Shown here one piece after another: positions 30,401 through 51,718 of a DNA stretch of 64,000 nt. Numbering within the stretch: the stretch's first letter is position 1; each line of letters opens with the position of its first letter. Source of the DNA: Streptomyces sp. NBC_00523 (GTDB lineage: Bacteria > Actinomycetota > Actinomycetes > Streptomycetales > Streptomycetaceae). The position numbers and the translations under genes are program-made. The notes beneath the pieces were generated by a model. It saw nothing but the letters and a program-made list of their open reading frames with translations. It had not been told where the DNA came from and ran no database searches. The stretch spans positions 62,001 through 126,000 of the forward strand of contig NZ_CP107837.1 in NCBI RefSeq assembly GCF_036346615.1. The letters run 5' to 3'.

Positions 30401-32569
30401 CTGCTCGAACTCGGCCAGGGCCGTGTCCATGTGGCCGGAGTGGAACGCGTGCGAGACCGTGAGGCGCTTGACCTTGACCCCACGGCTACGGAACAGCTCC
30501 TCCAACGCCTCAACCGCGTCCGCGTCACCGGAGACGACCACCGCTGCCGGACCGTTCACCGCAGCCAGCGACACACCCTCGACCAGCTCCGGGACCACAT
30601 CGGCTTCCGGCGCGGCGATCGCGAGCATCGCCCCGCCCGCACGCGCGGCCTGCATCAGCCGGCCTCGTACCGCGACCAGCGCACACGCGTCCTCCAGCGA
30701 GAACACCCCCGCCGCGAACGCGGCGGTCACCTCACCGATCGAGTGACCGATCAGCGCATCCGGACGCACACCCCACGACGACACCAACGTGAAAAGAGCC
30801 GACTCAAGCGCGAACAGGGCGGCCTGCGTGAACCGGGTCTGATCCAGCACCGGATCGCCCCCGAACACCACATCCTTCAACGACCGGCCCAGAGGCACGT
30901 CCAGATGCGCACAGGCAGCATCGAACGCCTCGGCGAAGACCGGGTACGCCTCATACAGCTCCCGGCCCATCCCTGCCCGCTGGCACCCCTGCCCCGTGAA
31001 CAACAACGCCGTACCCGCAGCACCCGCCACCGGCCGGCCGCCCCGCACCGACTCCAGACCCGCGACCAGCTCCGCACGATCCGCACCGATCACCACCGCG
31101 CGGTGCTCGAAAACCGTGCGCGACGAGGCCAGCGAGTACCCGACATCCAGCAGCGACGGGTCAGAGCCGCGTACGAACTCGGCGAGCTTGTCCGCCTGCG
31201 CGCGCAGTGCCTCCGCGCTGCGCCCCGAGACCACCCACGGCACCAGGACCGGGTCCGCACCCTGCACGGCAGGGGCCCGCTCGGGGGCCGGGCGGAGAAT
31301 CAGGTGGCAGTTCGTCCCGCCCATACCGAACGAGGACACACCCGCGATACGGGATCCCTCCCACACACCCGTCGATGTCTGGACCCGCAGATTCAATTCA
31401 TCAAGATCAATCGCCGGATTCACCGACTCGAAATTCAGACTCGCCGGCACCACCCCATACCGCACCGACATCGCGGCCTTGATCAGACCGACAATCCCCG
31501 CCGCACCCTCCAAATGCCCGACATTCGTCTTCGCCGAACCCACGAGAAGCGGCTCGGCGCGCCCCGGGGCATTCCCCAGCACCATTCCCAGAGCCGCGGC
31601 CTCGACCGGATCACCCAACGCCGTCCCGGTCCCGTGCAGTTCCACGTAACCGACCTCGCCCGGCGCCACACCCGCCCGCTCACAAGCAAGCCGCAACACC
31701 CCGGCCTGACCCTCCACACGCGGAGCCGTCAGACCATCACCACCACCATCATTGTTGACCGCACCACCCGCGATCACACACACCACATCATCACCATCAG
31801 CGACCGCATCCTCCAGCCGCTTCAGAACAACAAGACCCCCACCCTCACCCCGCACATAACCATTCGCCCGGCCATCGAAAACAAACGCACGCCCATCCGG
31901 CGACAACCCACCGAACTTCGACACCGCCACCGAGGACTCCGGCGCCAGCATCAAATTCACCCCACCCGCCAACGCCAACGACACCTCACCACGACGCAAC
32001 GCCTCACACGCCTGATGCACCGCCACCAACGCCGACGACTGACCCGAATCCACCACCAACGACGGACCCGTCAAACCCAACAGAAACGACACCCGATTCG
32101 CGATCACACTCCGCGCAAGACCCGTCGACGTGAAAGCACCGATCCCCTCCACACCACCTCGACGCGCCAAAACCGCATAATCGTCCGCCATCGCCCCCAC
32201 GAACACACCCGCGGCAGACCCCCGCACCGAACCCGCCACCACACCGGCGTCCTCGAACGCCTCCCACGCCAACTCCAACACCAACCGCTGCTGCGGATCC
32301 ATCGCCACAGCCTCACGCGGCGAAATACCAAAGAACCGCGCGTCAAAACCATCAACCCGACTCAAAAACCCCGCACGCCGAGCCACCGACTTCCCCGCCA
32401 CCGACGGATCGGGGTCATAAAACCCCTCACCGTCCCAACGATCCGAAGGCACCTCGCCCACCGCATCGAGCCCACCGACCAGCCCCTCCCAGAACTCCCC
32501 CGGGCCACTCTCGGCACCCGGGAATCGGCACGACATTCCGACAACGGCAATGGCCATGGACTCGTTCAT
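18413..32569 (-). CDS. Type I PKS-1: KSQ-AT-ACP loading module plus two modules
   Basis: 4718 aa, ATG 32569 (a second Met four codons on is possible). Loading: KSQ with DSGQSS in place of DTACSS near residue 173, malonyl AT (GHSIGE near 609, SHAFHS near 710), ACP with LGHNSL near 931. Module 1: KS (DTACSASL near 1164), methylmalonyl AT (GHSQGE near 1602, YASH near 1705), DH with HxxxGxxxxP (near 1909), ER (AAGGVGMAA near 2499), KR (GGTGTLG near 2685, LDD B-type, Tyr near 2826), ACP near 2994. Module 2: KS near 3233, methylmalonyl AT (near 3679), dead DH (near 3980) and dead KR (near 4412), ACP near 4675. There is no TE and no docking helix at either end. Predicted chain: acetyl, then 2-methylbutanoyl, then 2,4-dimethyl-3-oxohexanoyl on the last ACP. 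Confidence 0.93.
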   Translation of the reverse strand: MNESMAIAVVGMSCRFPGAESGPGEFWEGLVGGLDAVGEVPSDRWDGEGFYDPDPSVAGKSVARRAGFLSRVDGFDARFFGISPREAVAMDPQQRLVLELAWEAFEDAGVVAGSVRGSAAGVFVGAMADDYAVLARRGGVEGIGAFTSTGLARSVIANRVSFLLGLTGPSLVVDSGQSSALVAVHQACEALRRGEVSLALAGGVNLMLAPESSVAVSKFGGLSPDGRAFVFDGRANGYVRGEGGGLVVLKRLEDAVADGDDVVCVIAGGAVNNDGGGDGLTAPRVEGQAGVLRLACERAGVAPGEVGYVELHGTGTALGDPVEAAALGMVLGNAPGRAEPLLVGSAKTNVGHLEGAAGIVGLIKAAMSVRYGVVPASLNFESVNPAIDLDELNLRVQTSTGVWEGSRIAGVSSFGMGGTNCHLILRPAPERAPAVQGADPVLVPWVVSGRSAEALRAQADKLAEFVRGSDPSLLDVGYSLASSRTVFEHRAVVIGADRAELVAGLESVRGGRPVAGAAGTALLFTGQGCQRAGMGRELYEAYPVFAEAFDAACAHLDVPLGRSLKDVVFGGDPVLDQTRFTQAALFALESALFTLVSSWGVRPDALIGHSIGEVTAAFAAGVFSLEDACALVAVRGRLMQAARAGGAMLAIAAPEADVVPELVEGVSLAAVNGPAAVVVSGDADAVEALEELFRSRGVKVKRLTVSHAFHSGHMDTALAEFEQEIGSLTFNEPHITVISNVTGQVADELTDPAYWARQIRAAVRFDDGIRTLDAQGITTYLELGPDPVLTSLVQNTLDTPTAASALKSERDEAKTLLRALGTAYSSGTDVDWTAFLPGGNRVKLPTYAFQRKRYWIDVPDAPQASSAPAPEQEADEVENGTTWAGRLRGLNERQREALIADLICRHTAEVLEYDATDVLDPALPFKELGHNSLSSVELRSRLAADLGIALPSSLVYDYPTPLVLARHIVTALLGTSDARDLPDAVSASGSDEPLAIVGMACRYPGGVVSPEGLWGLVAEGRDAIGDWPEDRGWDVEGLYDTERGVPGKSYARYGGFLEGVDGFDAEFFGISPREALAMDPQQRLLLETAWEALERSGIVPQSLKGSRTGVFVGAMTGEYGPRLAEPVAGTEGYLLTGNTASVASGRISYTLGLEGPAVTVDTACSASLVALHLAAQSLRSGECSLALAGGATVMSSPGMFVEFSRQQGLSQDGRCKAFSASADGTAWGEGAGVLLLERLSDARANGHPVLALVKGSAINQDGASNGLSAPNGPSQQRVIRQALANAGLSGTDVDVVEAHGTGTKLGDPIEAQALIATYGQERAPEQPLWLGSLKSNIGHTMAAAGVGGVIKMVMAMRQGILPQTLNVTDPTSHVDWSQGSVELLTEQRPWPELDRPRRAAVSSFGISGTNAHMILEEAPEASLPEVSVGGVVPWVLSGRTEEALRDQVARLTEFVESAPELTPGAVATALVSHRTVFGQRKAVVGSTRQELLDALRADAGAAGEAVAGRTVFVFPGQGSQWIGMAAGLFEASPAFRARLEDCARALSVHTDWDLLPVLLDGDPEGLLERVDVIQPALWAVMVSLAEAWRSYGVLPDAVVGHSQGEIAAAVVSGALSLEDGALVVALRSRAIIALAGRGGMLSVALPADAVRSYLVRWPDDLSVATVNGPSSTVVSGTDSALDELVAVLDADGVRSRRIAVDYASHSPHVESIQAELAQLLAPVAPRVPEIPFYSTVTNEVVDSAVLDAGYWYRNLRQTVEFEKTTRALLADGFTTFIESSAHPVLTIGLQETFEAAEAVAALAVPSLRRDEGGLDRFLLSVGQAWTHGVPVDWTTALPEPQHPLDLPTYAFQRTRYWLDPVKTTGDVSTAGLTTAAHPFLGAVIDLAGSDGTVFTGRLSLKSHPWLADHAVSGTVLLPGTAFVDLALHAADETGCEVLEELTLQAPLVLTGSAAVLLRVEVGEPDEDGRRSVGIHSRPDTEGALWTRHATGELGHGNTPRVSADAVWPPAGAVRLDTSTLYEELAAAGYEYGPAFQGVQAAWRNGEDVFAEVSLAEDQHQDADTFGIHPALLDATLHTALLTPGTELPAPRLPFAWSGIHLHATGATTVRVHITPTPTDSITLHITDTTGQPVATLTSLALREVDPAQLGQGSVGADDALYHLDWTPVQAAQDTEARPFVVVGAGPASVRATRYADLTALRDARTDGDSADALLFLTADAADDRCTPDAARAAVHQVLTAVQEWLAEDRFADARLVVVTRGAVATDSATAPGAPAYAPVWGLLRTAQTENPGRFVLVDLDDDPASAAGLTAALACGEAQFALRAGKVLVPRLARAAGRADLLLPPAGDEPWHLDVTARGTLEALTLVTGAEAAAPLGPLEVRVAVRAAGLNFRDVLIALGVYPGEASMGTEGAGVITETGADVTGLAVGDRVTGMLPGSFGPVSVVDHRLVVRIPDTWSYEDAAAMPIVFGTAYYSLVELAGLRSGETLLVHAAAGGVGMAAVQLARHLGAEVYGTAGPTKWDALRASGLDDAHISSSRTLDFEERFREATDGRGMDVVLDCLAREFVDASLRLLPRGGRFVEMGKTDIRDADEVAAAHAGVAYQAFDLIDVAHRDPEKFRHMLTEIVALFESGALHHSPVRAWDIRRAPEAFRFLSQAQNVGKIVLTVPPALDPEGTVLITGGTGTLGALFARHLVTAYGARHLLLTSRRGPDAPGADTLRAELEALGATVTLAACDAADRDALAALLAAVPTDHPLTAVIHTAGALDDGTVTALTPERLDTVLRPKADAAWHLHELTRDTDLAAFVLFSSVMGAIGGAGQANYASANTYLDALAAHRRAAGLPATSLAWGFWDQRSELTGDLDEADLARMTRAGLVPLGSSEGLALFDRALTDPGAALVPARLDLARLRTQADSGALAPVLSGLVRARTARRAAASAAATTGAADRFAGLTGSDLDRALLDLVRTNAATVLGHSSPASIGPDSKFKTLGFDSLSSVELRNRLGEATKLRLSATAVFDHPTPDAMVAHLRGLLGVEDTTAAPAAVRQGPPTDGAGTADDPIAIIGLGCRLPGGVSSPEDLWELLTAGAGTAADLPDDRGWDLEALYDADPDRSRKSYVRKGSFLYEAAEFDADFFGISPREALAMDPQQRLLLETAWEAFERAGIPPESVQGSQAGVFVGALFQEYGSLMHEASEGVDGLLLTGKTTSVISGRLAYFLGLEGPAITVDTACSSSLVALHQAAQSLRGGECSLAVAGGVSVMATPGMFTEFSRQRGLATDGRIKAFADAADGTAWGEGAGVLLLERLSDARANGHPVLALIKGSAVNQDGASNGLSAPNGPSQQRVIRQALANAGLTGTDIDVVDAHGTGTKLGDPIEAQALIATYGQEHSAEQPLWLGSLKSNIGHTMAASGAAGVIKMVLALREGVLPQTLGVDTPTSHVDWSQGSVELLTEQRPWPELERPRRAAVSSFGISGTNAHMILEQAPEQEYRADTEAPANVPWVVSAKSPSALREQAVRLAGFVERNPQESAGAVAAALVDSRERFDHRAVVLGSGRAELLAGLGALAGSDAAGSVVTGEAVTGRTVFVFPGQGSQWIGMAAGLFEASPAFRSRLEECARALSAYTDWDLLPVLLQGDPEGLLGRVDVIQPALWAVMVSLAEAWRSYGVVPDAVVGHSQGEIAAAVVSGALSLEDGALVVALRSRAIIALAGRGGMLSVALPADAVRPYLTRWPDDLGVATVNGPSSTVVSGTDSALDELVAVLDADGVRSRRIAVDYASHSPHVESIQAELAQLLAPVAPRVPEIPFYSTVTNEVVDSAALDAGYWYRNLRQTVEFEKTTWKLLADGFTTFIESSAHPVLTIGLQETFEAAGAVAALAVPSLRRDEGGLERFLLSVGQAWTHGVPVDWTPQLPEVSHPVDLPTYPFQRQHYWLSASHAATPTVSDLGPGALPHPLLGAAVELPGSGSLLYTGRLSLTAQPWLGDAETLPGATFLELALRAGEEAGTGRVDELTLHEPLVVPRRGGVQLRVEVGEPEDDGLRRLSVHSRREGRAPGTAWTRHATAVLAADEPAPGWDLEAWPPLDAEPLDAGSLPGIRAAWRRDGELYAEIASGEGHDPAGYALHPALLEAALGSAVLTGLPAGATSVEWRDVTLHAVGATTLRVRVVPTADAPLGVAIEIADGSGAPVATVGAMLLEDGADDRIRQAASAQRGGQYTVEWTDEKPAPVAAAAPHSWAVVGEDAFRARSGLMAAGTYAEAHPGLDALAARIEAEGAPAPEVVLVSVAATADGDVATSVRREVAEAAQRVRTWLADARFAGSRLVFLTKDATAASAPQGGDPAAAAVWGLVRAAQETDPDRFVLADTDGSKASWRSLVKALAAGHDQLALRRSTLKVPRLVPAVAGTWPAYDPEGTVLVVGRQAEPYARRLAERHGVRNLLLVGTRDTADLEAGLTAAGARVTVAPVDPADPTALADALAAVPPAHPVIAVVHAVDPQEDVSAEAAHTARTAPALREAAGPDAAYVMLSEEEGASGAFLEAWARALRSGGTAAVALSGRPGTAGPVDGELLDAATAVGAAGVVVAEPDFEALAALAAAGRLPALWRGLVRGPARRTVKEGPAGAGGFKQRLLALDAAGCDALLLDLVREHAANVLGHGSGDAIDADRKFRDMGFDSLSALALRNALNDVTALRMPPGVVFDQPTSAELAQHIKQQIFGR
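31370..32560 (-). other. KSQ segment with codon use unlike the rest of PKS-1
   Basis: Within the KSQ domain, codons in the gene direction end mostly in G or T (GTG, TTG, GGT, TCG), and A/T-ended codons such as GAT, TAT and TTT are frequent. From the linker before the AT onward the gene returns to C/G-ended codons. The switch lies near 31370, at the KS-AT linker. This suggests that the loading KS came in by recombination from another PKS lineage. Confidence 0.55.
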
Positions 32570-32574
32570 CTGGT

Positions 32575-35721
<3,147 letters not shown>

Positions 35722-35749
35722 GTCTCCCCCTTCCCTTGTGGGTGGTGCG

Positions 35750-38700
35750 TCACTGGTTGTTCGTCTTGCGGATGCGGGCCGCGAGCCGGGCAGGTGTCGG
35801 GTCGGCGTACAGGTCGGCCATGGCGAGGGTTGTTCCGGTGGTGTCCTCGACCCGTTGGACGAGCTGGGCGCCGAGCAGCGAGTGACCGCCGTGCGCGAAG
35901 AAGTTGGCGTCGGCGTCGATGTCCGTGCGTTCCAGGAGCTGCTGCCAGAGGGCGATGAGCGCGACGGTGAGCTCGTCGCCCTGGTGGGTGGTGCCGCCGG
36001 TGTCCGTGCCGCGTTCGTCGCGGAGCCGGGCGGCGAGGCGCTTGAGGGCCAGGTAGTCGGTCTTCTGGCTGACGGTGGTCGGGAACGTGTCGACGGCCAG
36101 GAATTCCTGGGGCACGGCGGCGCCGGGCAGGCCGGCCCGGGCGTGTTCCCACAGCAGGTCGGCGAGGGCGGCCGGGCCGGTGTCCTGGGCGGGCTCGACG
36201 AAGGCGACGAGCAGCGGCCCGCCGGGGGCTTCGTCGTCGACGACGACGGCCACTCCGCGCACCTGCGGGTGCTCCAGGAGTACGGCTTCCACCTCGCCGA
36301 GTTCGATGCGGTTGCCGCGCAGCTTGACCTGGCGGTCGGCCCGGCCGTGCAGGGCGAGGCGCCCGTCGGGGAGCCAGCAGGCGAGGTCGCCGGTGCGGTA
36401 GTGGCGGCCGTATGAGGGGTGGGTGGCGAAGCGTTCGGCGGTCAGCTCGGGGCGGCCGTGGTAGCCGAGGGCGACCCCGGTGCCGGCGATGCAGAGTTCG
36501 CCTCGGACGCCGACGGGCAGTTCGCGCCCGTCCGGGTCGGTGATGAAGGCCCGGGTGTTGTTCATGGGGCGGCCGATGTCGATGGCGGTGGCGCCTTCGG
36601 GGACGGTGCCGCAGGTGGAGTAGATGGTGGTCTCGGAGGGGGCGTAGGCGTTGCGCAGGGTGCAGCCGGCTGCGGTGATACGGCGGGCCAGCGCGGGCGG
36701 CATCGGTTCGCCGCCGGTGACGCCGCGTCGGCCGGCCAGCCAGTGGCCCGCCTTGTCCGCGATGAGCCGCCAGGTGGTGGGGGTGGCCTGGATGATGCCG
36801 ACGTCGTGGCGTTCGAGGACGTCGAGGAGGGCCTGGCCGTCGCTGCGGGCCGCTTCGGGGGCGACGGCGATCCGGCCGCCGGTGACGAGGGGGAGGAAGA
36901 GCTCCAGGGCGGAGATGTCGAAGGTGAAGGTGGTCAGCCACAGCGTCACGTCGGCGGCGCCGGCGCCCAGTTCGTGGCGGAAGTGGTGGATGACGTTGGC
37001 GGCGCCCCGGTGGGTGATGACGGTGCCCTTGGGCTTGCCGGTGGAGCCCGAGGTGTAGATGAGGAAGGCGGTGGCGTCGGGGGCGGGGAGGTCCACCGGC
37101 TCCCCGACGGTCGGGTCCGTGCCCTGCGACGGCGTGGCGGGGACCACGGCCGCCATGGGTTCCACGGTCACGGCGGACCCGGCGGCCACGTCGATGCCGG
37201 GCGCGGCGAGGACCACGGCGGCGCCGGAGTCCTCCAGCAGATAGGCGGTGCGCTGGGCCGGGTGGTCGGGGTCCAGGGCGAGGTAGGCGGTGCCCGCCAG
37301 CCAGGCTCCGAGGACGGCGGCGGCGAGCTGCGGGCCGCGTCGGGCGGCGAGCGCGACGATGTCGCCGGGGCGGGCTCCGGCGGCGCGCAGCAGGTCCCGG
37401 TCGGCGAGCGCGGTGTCCCACAGCTGCTGGTAGGTCGTGGTGTGTGCGCCGTCCTCGACGGCGACGGCGCCGGGAGTGGCGGCGGCCGTGGCGGCGACGG
37501 CCTCCAGCAGGGTGGCGGGGGTGACCTCGGTGCCGGTGGCGTTGGCGGTGTCGATGACGGCCCGGTCCCGCGCGCCGTGCAGGGGCAGTTCGCCGAGCGG
37601 GCGGTCGGGGTCCTGGCCCAGGGCGACGAGCAGGGCGTCGTAGCGTTCCAGCAGGAACTCGGTGTCGTCGCGGGAGAGGACCTCGGTGTAGAAGACGCCG
37701 CGGACGCGAATCTCCTCGGGCGAGGCGAGGAAGAAGAATTCCAGGTCGAACTTGCTGTAGCCGTTCTCCACGAGCAGCCGCCGGGCGGGGACGCCGTCGA
37801 TGTCGAAGCTGGTCAGCCCGGCGTTGGGCACGTAGTTGAACAGGTGCCGGAAGACGGTGTTGCGCCAGGTCGCGCCGGTGTGCTCGATCTCCGGAAGCAG
37901 GACGTCCACCGGCACGTCGGCGTGGGTGATGGCGCCGAAGAAGGCTTCGCGGGCCTCGGCGGCGAGGGTCCGGAAGCCGGCGCCCATGTCGACCCGGGCG
38001 CGCAGGGGGAGGGTGTTGACGTGGTAGCCGACGGTTCCGGCGGCGTGGGCGGGGCGGACGTTGGCGGGCGAGCCGACCACGAGGTCCGGCCCGGCGCCGT
38101 GCCGTGCGAGCAGCAGGTAGTAGGCGGCGAGGAGGACGACGGCTTCGGGGGCCCGTACCTCCCGCTGGAGGCGGCGGACGGCCTCGTGGGCCTCGGCGGA
38201 CAGGGTGTGCAGGACCGAGTCGCCGGTCAGCGTGGGGTCGGGCCGGTCCTCGGTGCCGCAGTCCAGTCCGAGGGCCGAGGGGTCGAAGCCCTTCAGGTGC
38301 TCGCGCCAGTAGGCGAGGCTCTCGTCGGTGGGGGCGGCGGTGGCGAGGGCCGGCTGGGGGGTGGCGAGGTCCTCGGGCACGTCGAGACCGGCGGCGACGG
38401 CCTCGTAGACGCGGGTGAGCTCGTCGAGCAGGATCGCGGCGGAGACGGTGTCGAAGACGATGTGGTGGACGACCAGGCAGAAGACGTCCCCCTCCGGGCC
38501 CTGGAGGTGCCCGGCGCGCAGCAGCGGCTGCCCGTCGAACGTGAAGGGCCGGGCGACGAGCGCGGCCACCGCCGCGTCGGTGCCGCCGGCCGCGACCGCC
38601 ATGGTGCTGACGGTGGCGGCGAACCGGTCGGCCGGGACGGTCTGCTTGACGAGTCCGCCGTCCGTGCCGTGGAAGACCGTGCGCAGCGCCGGGTGCCTCC

Positions 38701-38896
38701 GTACCAGGGCGTCCAGGGTCTGCTGCAGCTCCCACTCCCCCAGCGGCTCCTCGGTGGTGAAGACGACCGAGAGGTTGTTGACGGCACCGGAGGGGACGAG
38801 CTTTTCGAGCAGCCACAGCGCCTGCTCCTTGCGGCTGGCCGCCGTGAGTACGGCGTGGGCCGGGCCGTTCCCCGGGGTCTGGGCTGAGGTGAGCAT
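35750..38896 (-). CDS. NRPS module C-A-PCP, glycine-type A domain
   Basis: 1048 aa, start MLTSAQTPGNGPAHAV at ATG 38896; the open frame upstream of it is not NRPS-like. C domain about residues 20-440 with VVHHIVFDT near 145 (intact HHxxxDT), so it should form amide bonds. A domain about 470-960: LIYTSGSTGKPKG near 615, FDISALELF, QATPTTWRL, VTGGEPMP, NAYAPSETTIY and YRTGDLACW. The specificity residues read approximately D-I-L-Q-V-G-A-I-Y-K, closest to the glycine code DILQLGLIWK. PCP near 1005 with GGHSLLGAQL. No epimerase, methyltransferase, TE or docking segment. It should acylate glycine with a PKS chain. Upstream and downstream partners are not fixed by docking sequences. Confidence 0.92.
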   Translation of the reverse strand: MLTSAQTPGNGPAHAVLTAASRKEQALWLLEKLVPSGAVNNLSVVFTTEEPLGEWELQQTLDALVRRHPALRTVFHGTDGGLVKQTVPADRFAATVSTMAVAAGGTDAAVAALVARPFTFDGQPLLRAGHLQGPEGDVFCLVVHHIVFDTVSAAILLDELTRVYEAVAAGLDVPEDLATPQPALATAAPTDESLAYWREHLKGFDPSALGLDCGTEDRPDPTLTGDSVLHTLSAEAHEAVRRLQREVRAPEAVVLLAAYYLLLARHGAGPDLVVGSPANVRPAHAAGTVGYHVNTLPLRARVDMGAGFRTLAAEAREAFFGAITHADVPVDVLLPEIEHTGATWRNTVFRHLFNYVPNAGLTSFDIDGVPARRLLVENGYSKFDLEFFFLASPEEIRVRGVFYTEVLSRDDTEFLLERYDALLVALGQDPDRPLGELPLHGARDRAVIDTANATGTEVTPATLLEAVAATAAATPGAVAVEDGAHTTTYQQLWDTALADRDLLRAAGARPGDIVALAARRGPQLAAAVLGAWLAGTAYLALDPDHPAQRTAYLLEDSGAAVVLAAPGIDVAAGSAVTVEPMAAVVPATPSQGTDPTVGEPVDLPAPDATAFLIYTSGSTGKPKGTVITHRGAANVIHHFRHELGAGAADVTLWLTTFTFDISALELFLPLVTGGRIAVAPEAARSDGQALLDVLERHDVGIIQATPTTWRLIADKAGHWLAGRRGVTGGEPMPPALARRITAAGCTLRNAYAPSETTIYSTCGTVPEGATAIDIGRPMNNTRAFITDPDGRELPVGVRGELCIAGTGVALGYHGRPELTAERFATHPSYGRHYRTGDLACWLPDGRLALHGRADRQVKLRGNRIELGEVEAVLLEHPQVRGVAVVVDDEAPGGPLLVAFVEPAQDTGPAALADLLWEHARAGLPGAAVPQEFLAVDTFPTTVSQKTDYLALKRLAARLRDERGTDTGGTTHQGDELTVALIALWQQLLERTDIDADANFFAHGGHSLLGAQLVQRVEDTTGTTLAMADLYADPTPARLAARIRKTNNQ

Positions 38897-38952
38897 TCCG
38901 GATTCCTGTCTGTGACCTGGGAGAGGGAGTACGGCCGGCCGTGCGCGCGGGG

Positions 38953-39783
38953 TCAGGAAGCGAGCAGGAGCTCGGTGACGGCCTGGGCGACCACGGGGCT
39001 GCTGAGCAGTTCCACGTGCGGGGTGTCGAAGCGGAGCTCGTCCGCGACGAGGGCGGCCTTGTGGTCCGGGTTGAGCATGCGGAACCCGTTGAGTCCGCTG
39101 GTCGCGGTGGCGGAGGTGATGGCCGTGGAGCGCAGCCAGGCGGCCGCCGGTTCGATCTGCTCGGCGGTCGAGAGGTAGGTGAGGAACGCGCCCGCGGTCT
39201 CCGTCATCTCCGCGCGGCGCCGGTCGTCCAGGCCGAGCTTGTCGCAGGCCGTCTGGGCGAGGGCGTGGTAGAGCAGGAGGAGCCGGCGGGCGAGGTCGCC
39301 GAGGCTCACGCAGGTCTCCTGGGCGCGCTGCGCCGAGTCCTGGACGCGGCCGACCTCGGCGGCGCCGACGGCGGGCTCCATCTGGCCGACGGCCTTGTGG
39401 AACTGCCAGTACATGCTGGCGGCCGCGGCCCGCTCCGGGTCGAAGAGGATCGTCTGCGGGAAGGAGCCCTGCCACTTCTCGACCTCTTCGGCGATGGCGG
39501 CCGCGTAGACGCTGCCCGCGCAGAACGCGAGGACGGCCTTGACCCGCTTGCCGCTGGTGCGGACCTCGTCGACCCACTGCTTGACGTACGCGTCGGCGGG
39601 CAGGTCGGGGCGGGAGGCCACGGCCGCGGGAAGGGTCTCCCAGACGGTGAAGCCGGTTCCGAGGAGCGGGACGAAGTCGCTGAAACGAGCCTCGCCACGG
39701 CCTGTGGCGTCGAAGTCGACGGCGAGGACGACCTCGTCGGTGTCGCCGGCGATGAGCTCTTTCCACGTGCTGAGGCTGGTCAT
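38953..39783 (-). CDS. Thioesterase-like alpha/beta hydrolase with putative Cys nucleophile
   Basis: 276 aa, ATG 39783, 71 bp after PKS-3 and 56 bp before the NRPS gene, so part of the same operon. No strong named family is recognised. The segment KAVLAFCAGSVYAAAIAEEV (residues 82-101) looks like the nucleophile elbow of a thioesterase (small-x-Nu-x-Gly) with Cys88 where Ser is usual. LFDPERA may supply the Asp, and TPHVELLSSP places His256 near the C-terminus as in TEs. A stand-alone TE could release or edit chains from the TE-less PKS and NRPS proteins. Cys-type TEs are known to make strained products (for example the beta-lactone TE of ObiF). The specific role here is unknown. Confidence 0.6.
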   Translation of the reverse strand: MTSLSTWKELIAGDTDEVVLAVDFDATGRGEARFSDFVPLLGTGFTVWETLPAAVASRPDLPADAYVKQWVDEVRTSGKRVKAVLAFCAGSVYAAAIAEEVEKWQGSFPQTILFDPERAAAASMYWQFHKAVGQMEPAVGAAEVGRVQDSAQRAQETCVSLGDLARRLLLLYHALAQTACDKLGLDDRRRAEMTETAGAFLTYLSTAEQIEPAAAWLRSTAITSATATSGLNGFRMLNPDHKAALVADELRFDTPHVELLSSPVVAQAVTELLLAS

Positions 39784-39854
39784 GGGTTCCGGTTCCGTTC
39801 TGTGGTGAAGGGTCGGTCGGTTCGGGTGCTGCGGCCGGGCAGGGGGCTCGGGAG

Positions 39855-51551
<11,697 letters not shown>

Positions 51552-51621
51552 GCAGAGCCATCCCCTTGGGCTACCGGGCCACCCGTTCGGCTCGCCACCC
51601 TCCTCCGCACTGCTTGCCTTG

Positions 51622-51639
51622 GCCTTAATCAGACCTAAA
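51622..51639 (-). promoter_or_regulatory. Putative SARP box of the PKS-3 operon
   Basis: On the minus strand TTTAGGT (51639-51633) and TTAAGGC (51628-51622) are direct heptamers with an 11-bp period. The sequence 8 bp further (GCAGTG) is a poor -10, so the exact start point is unclear. Confidence 0.45.
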
Positions 51640-51650
51640 GCGCTGCCGCT

Positions 51651-51682
51651 TTTAGCGGCAATTAAGCCCCAGCGCCTACCTT
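51651..51682 (+). promoter_or_regulatory. Putative SARP box and -10 of the P450 operon
   Basis: TTTAGCG at 51651-51657 and TTAAGCC at 51662-51668 are direct heptamers 11 bp apart. Exactly 8 bp downstream is TACCTT at 51677-51682, a fair -10. This would give a leader of about 30 bases before ATG 51719. Confidence 0.55.
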
Positions 51683-51718
51683 CCGGCGCGAAGCGCTCTG
51701 TCTCGAGAGGTCACCACC

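Larger units (their letters stand above)
51552..51718. promoter_or_regulatory. Divergent promoter region PKS-3 operon (-) / P450-ferredoxin-PKS-4 operon (+)
   Basis: 167 non-coding bases, locally AT-richer than its surroundings. The middle holds back-to-back SARP-like heptamers facing each way and an imperfect palindrome CTAAAGCG-CTGC-CGCTTTTAG at about 51635-51655. Ribosome-binding sites are AAGGGG before PKS-3 (minus) and GAGAGG before the P450 (plus). It probably sets co-expression of the two largest operons. Confidence 0.6.

Noticed and set aside
32004..32550. Small minus-strand frames inside the KSQ region suggested by its different codon use
   Set aside because: The KSQ frame is continuous and carries all KS motifs, so the odd base use is a mosaic segment and not extra genes.
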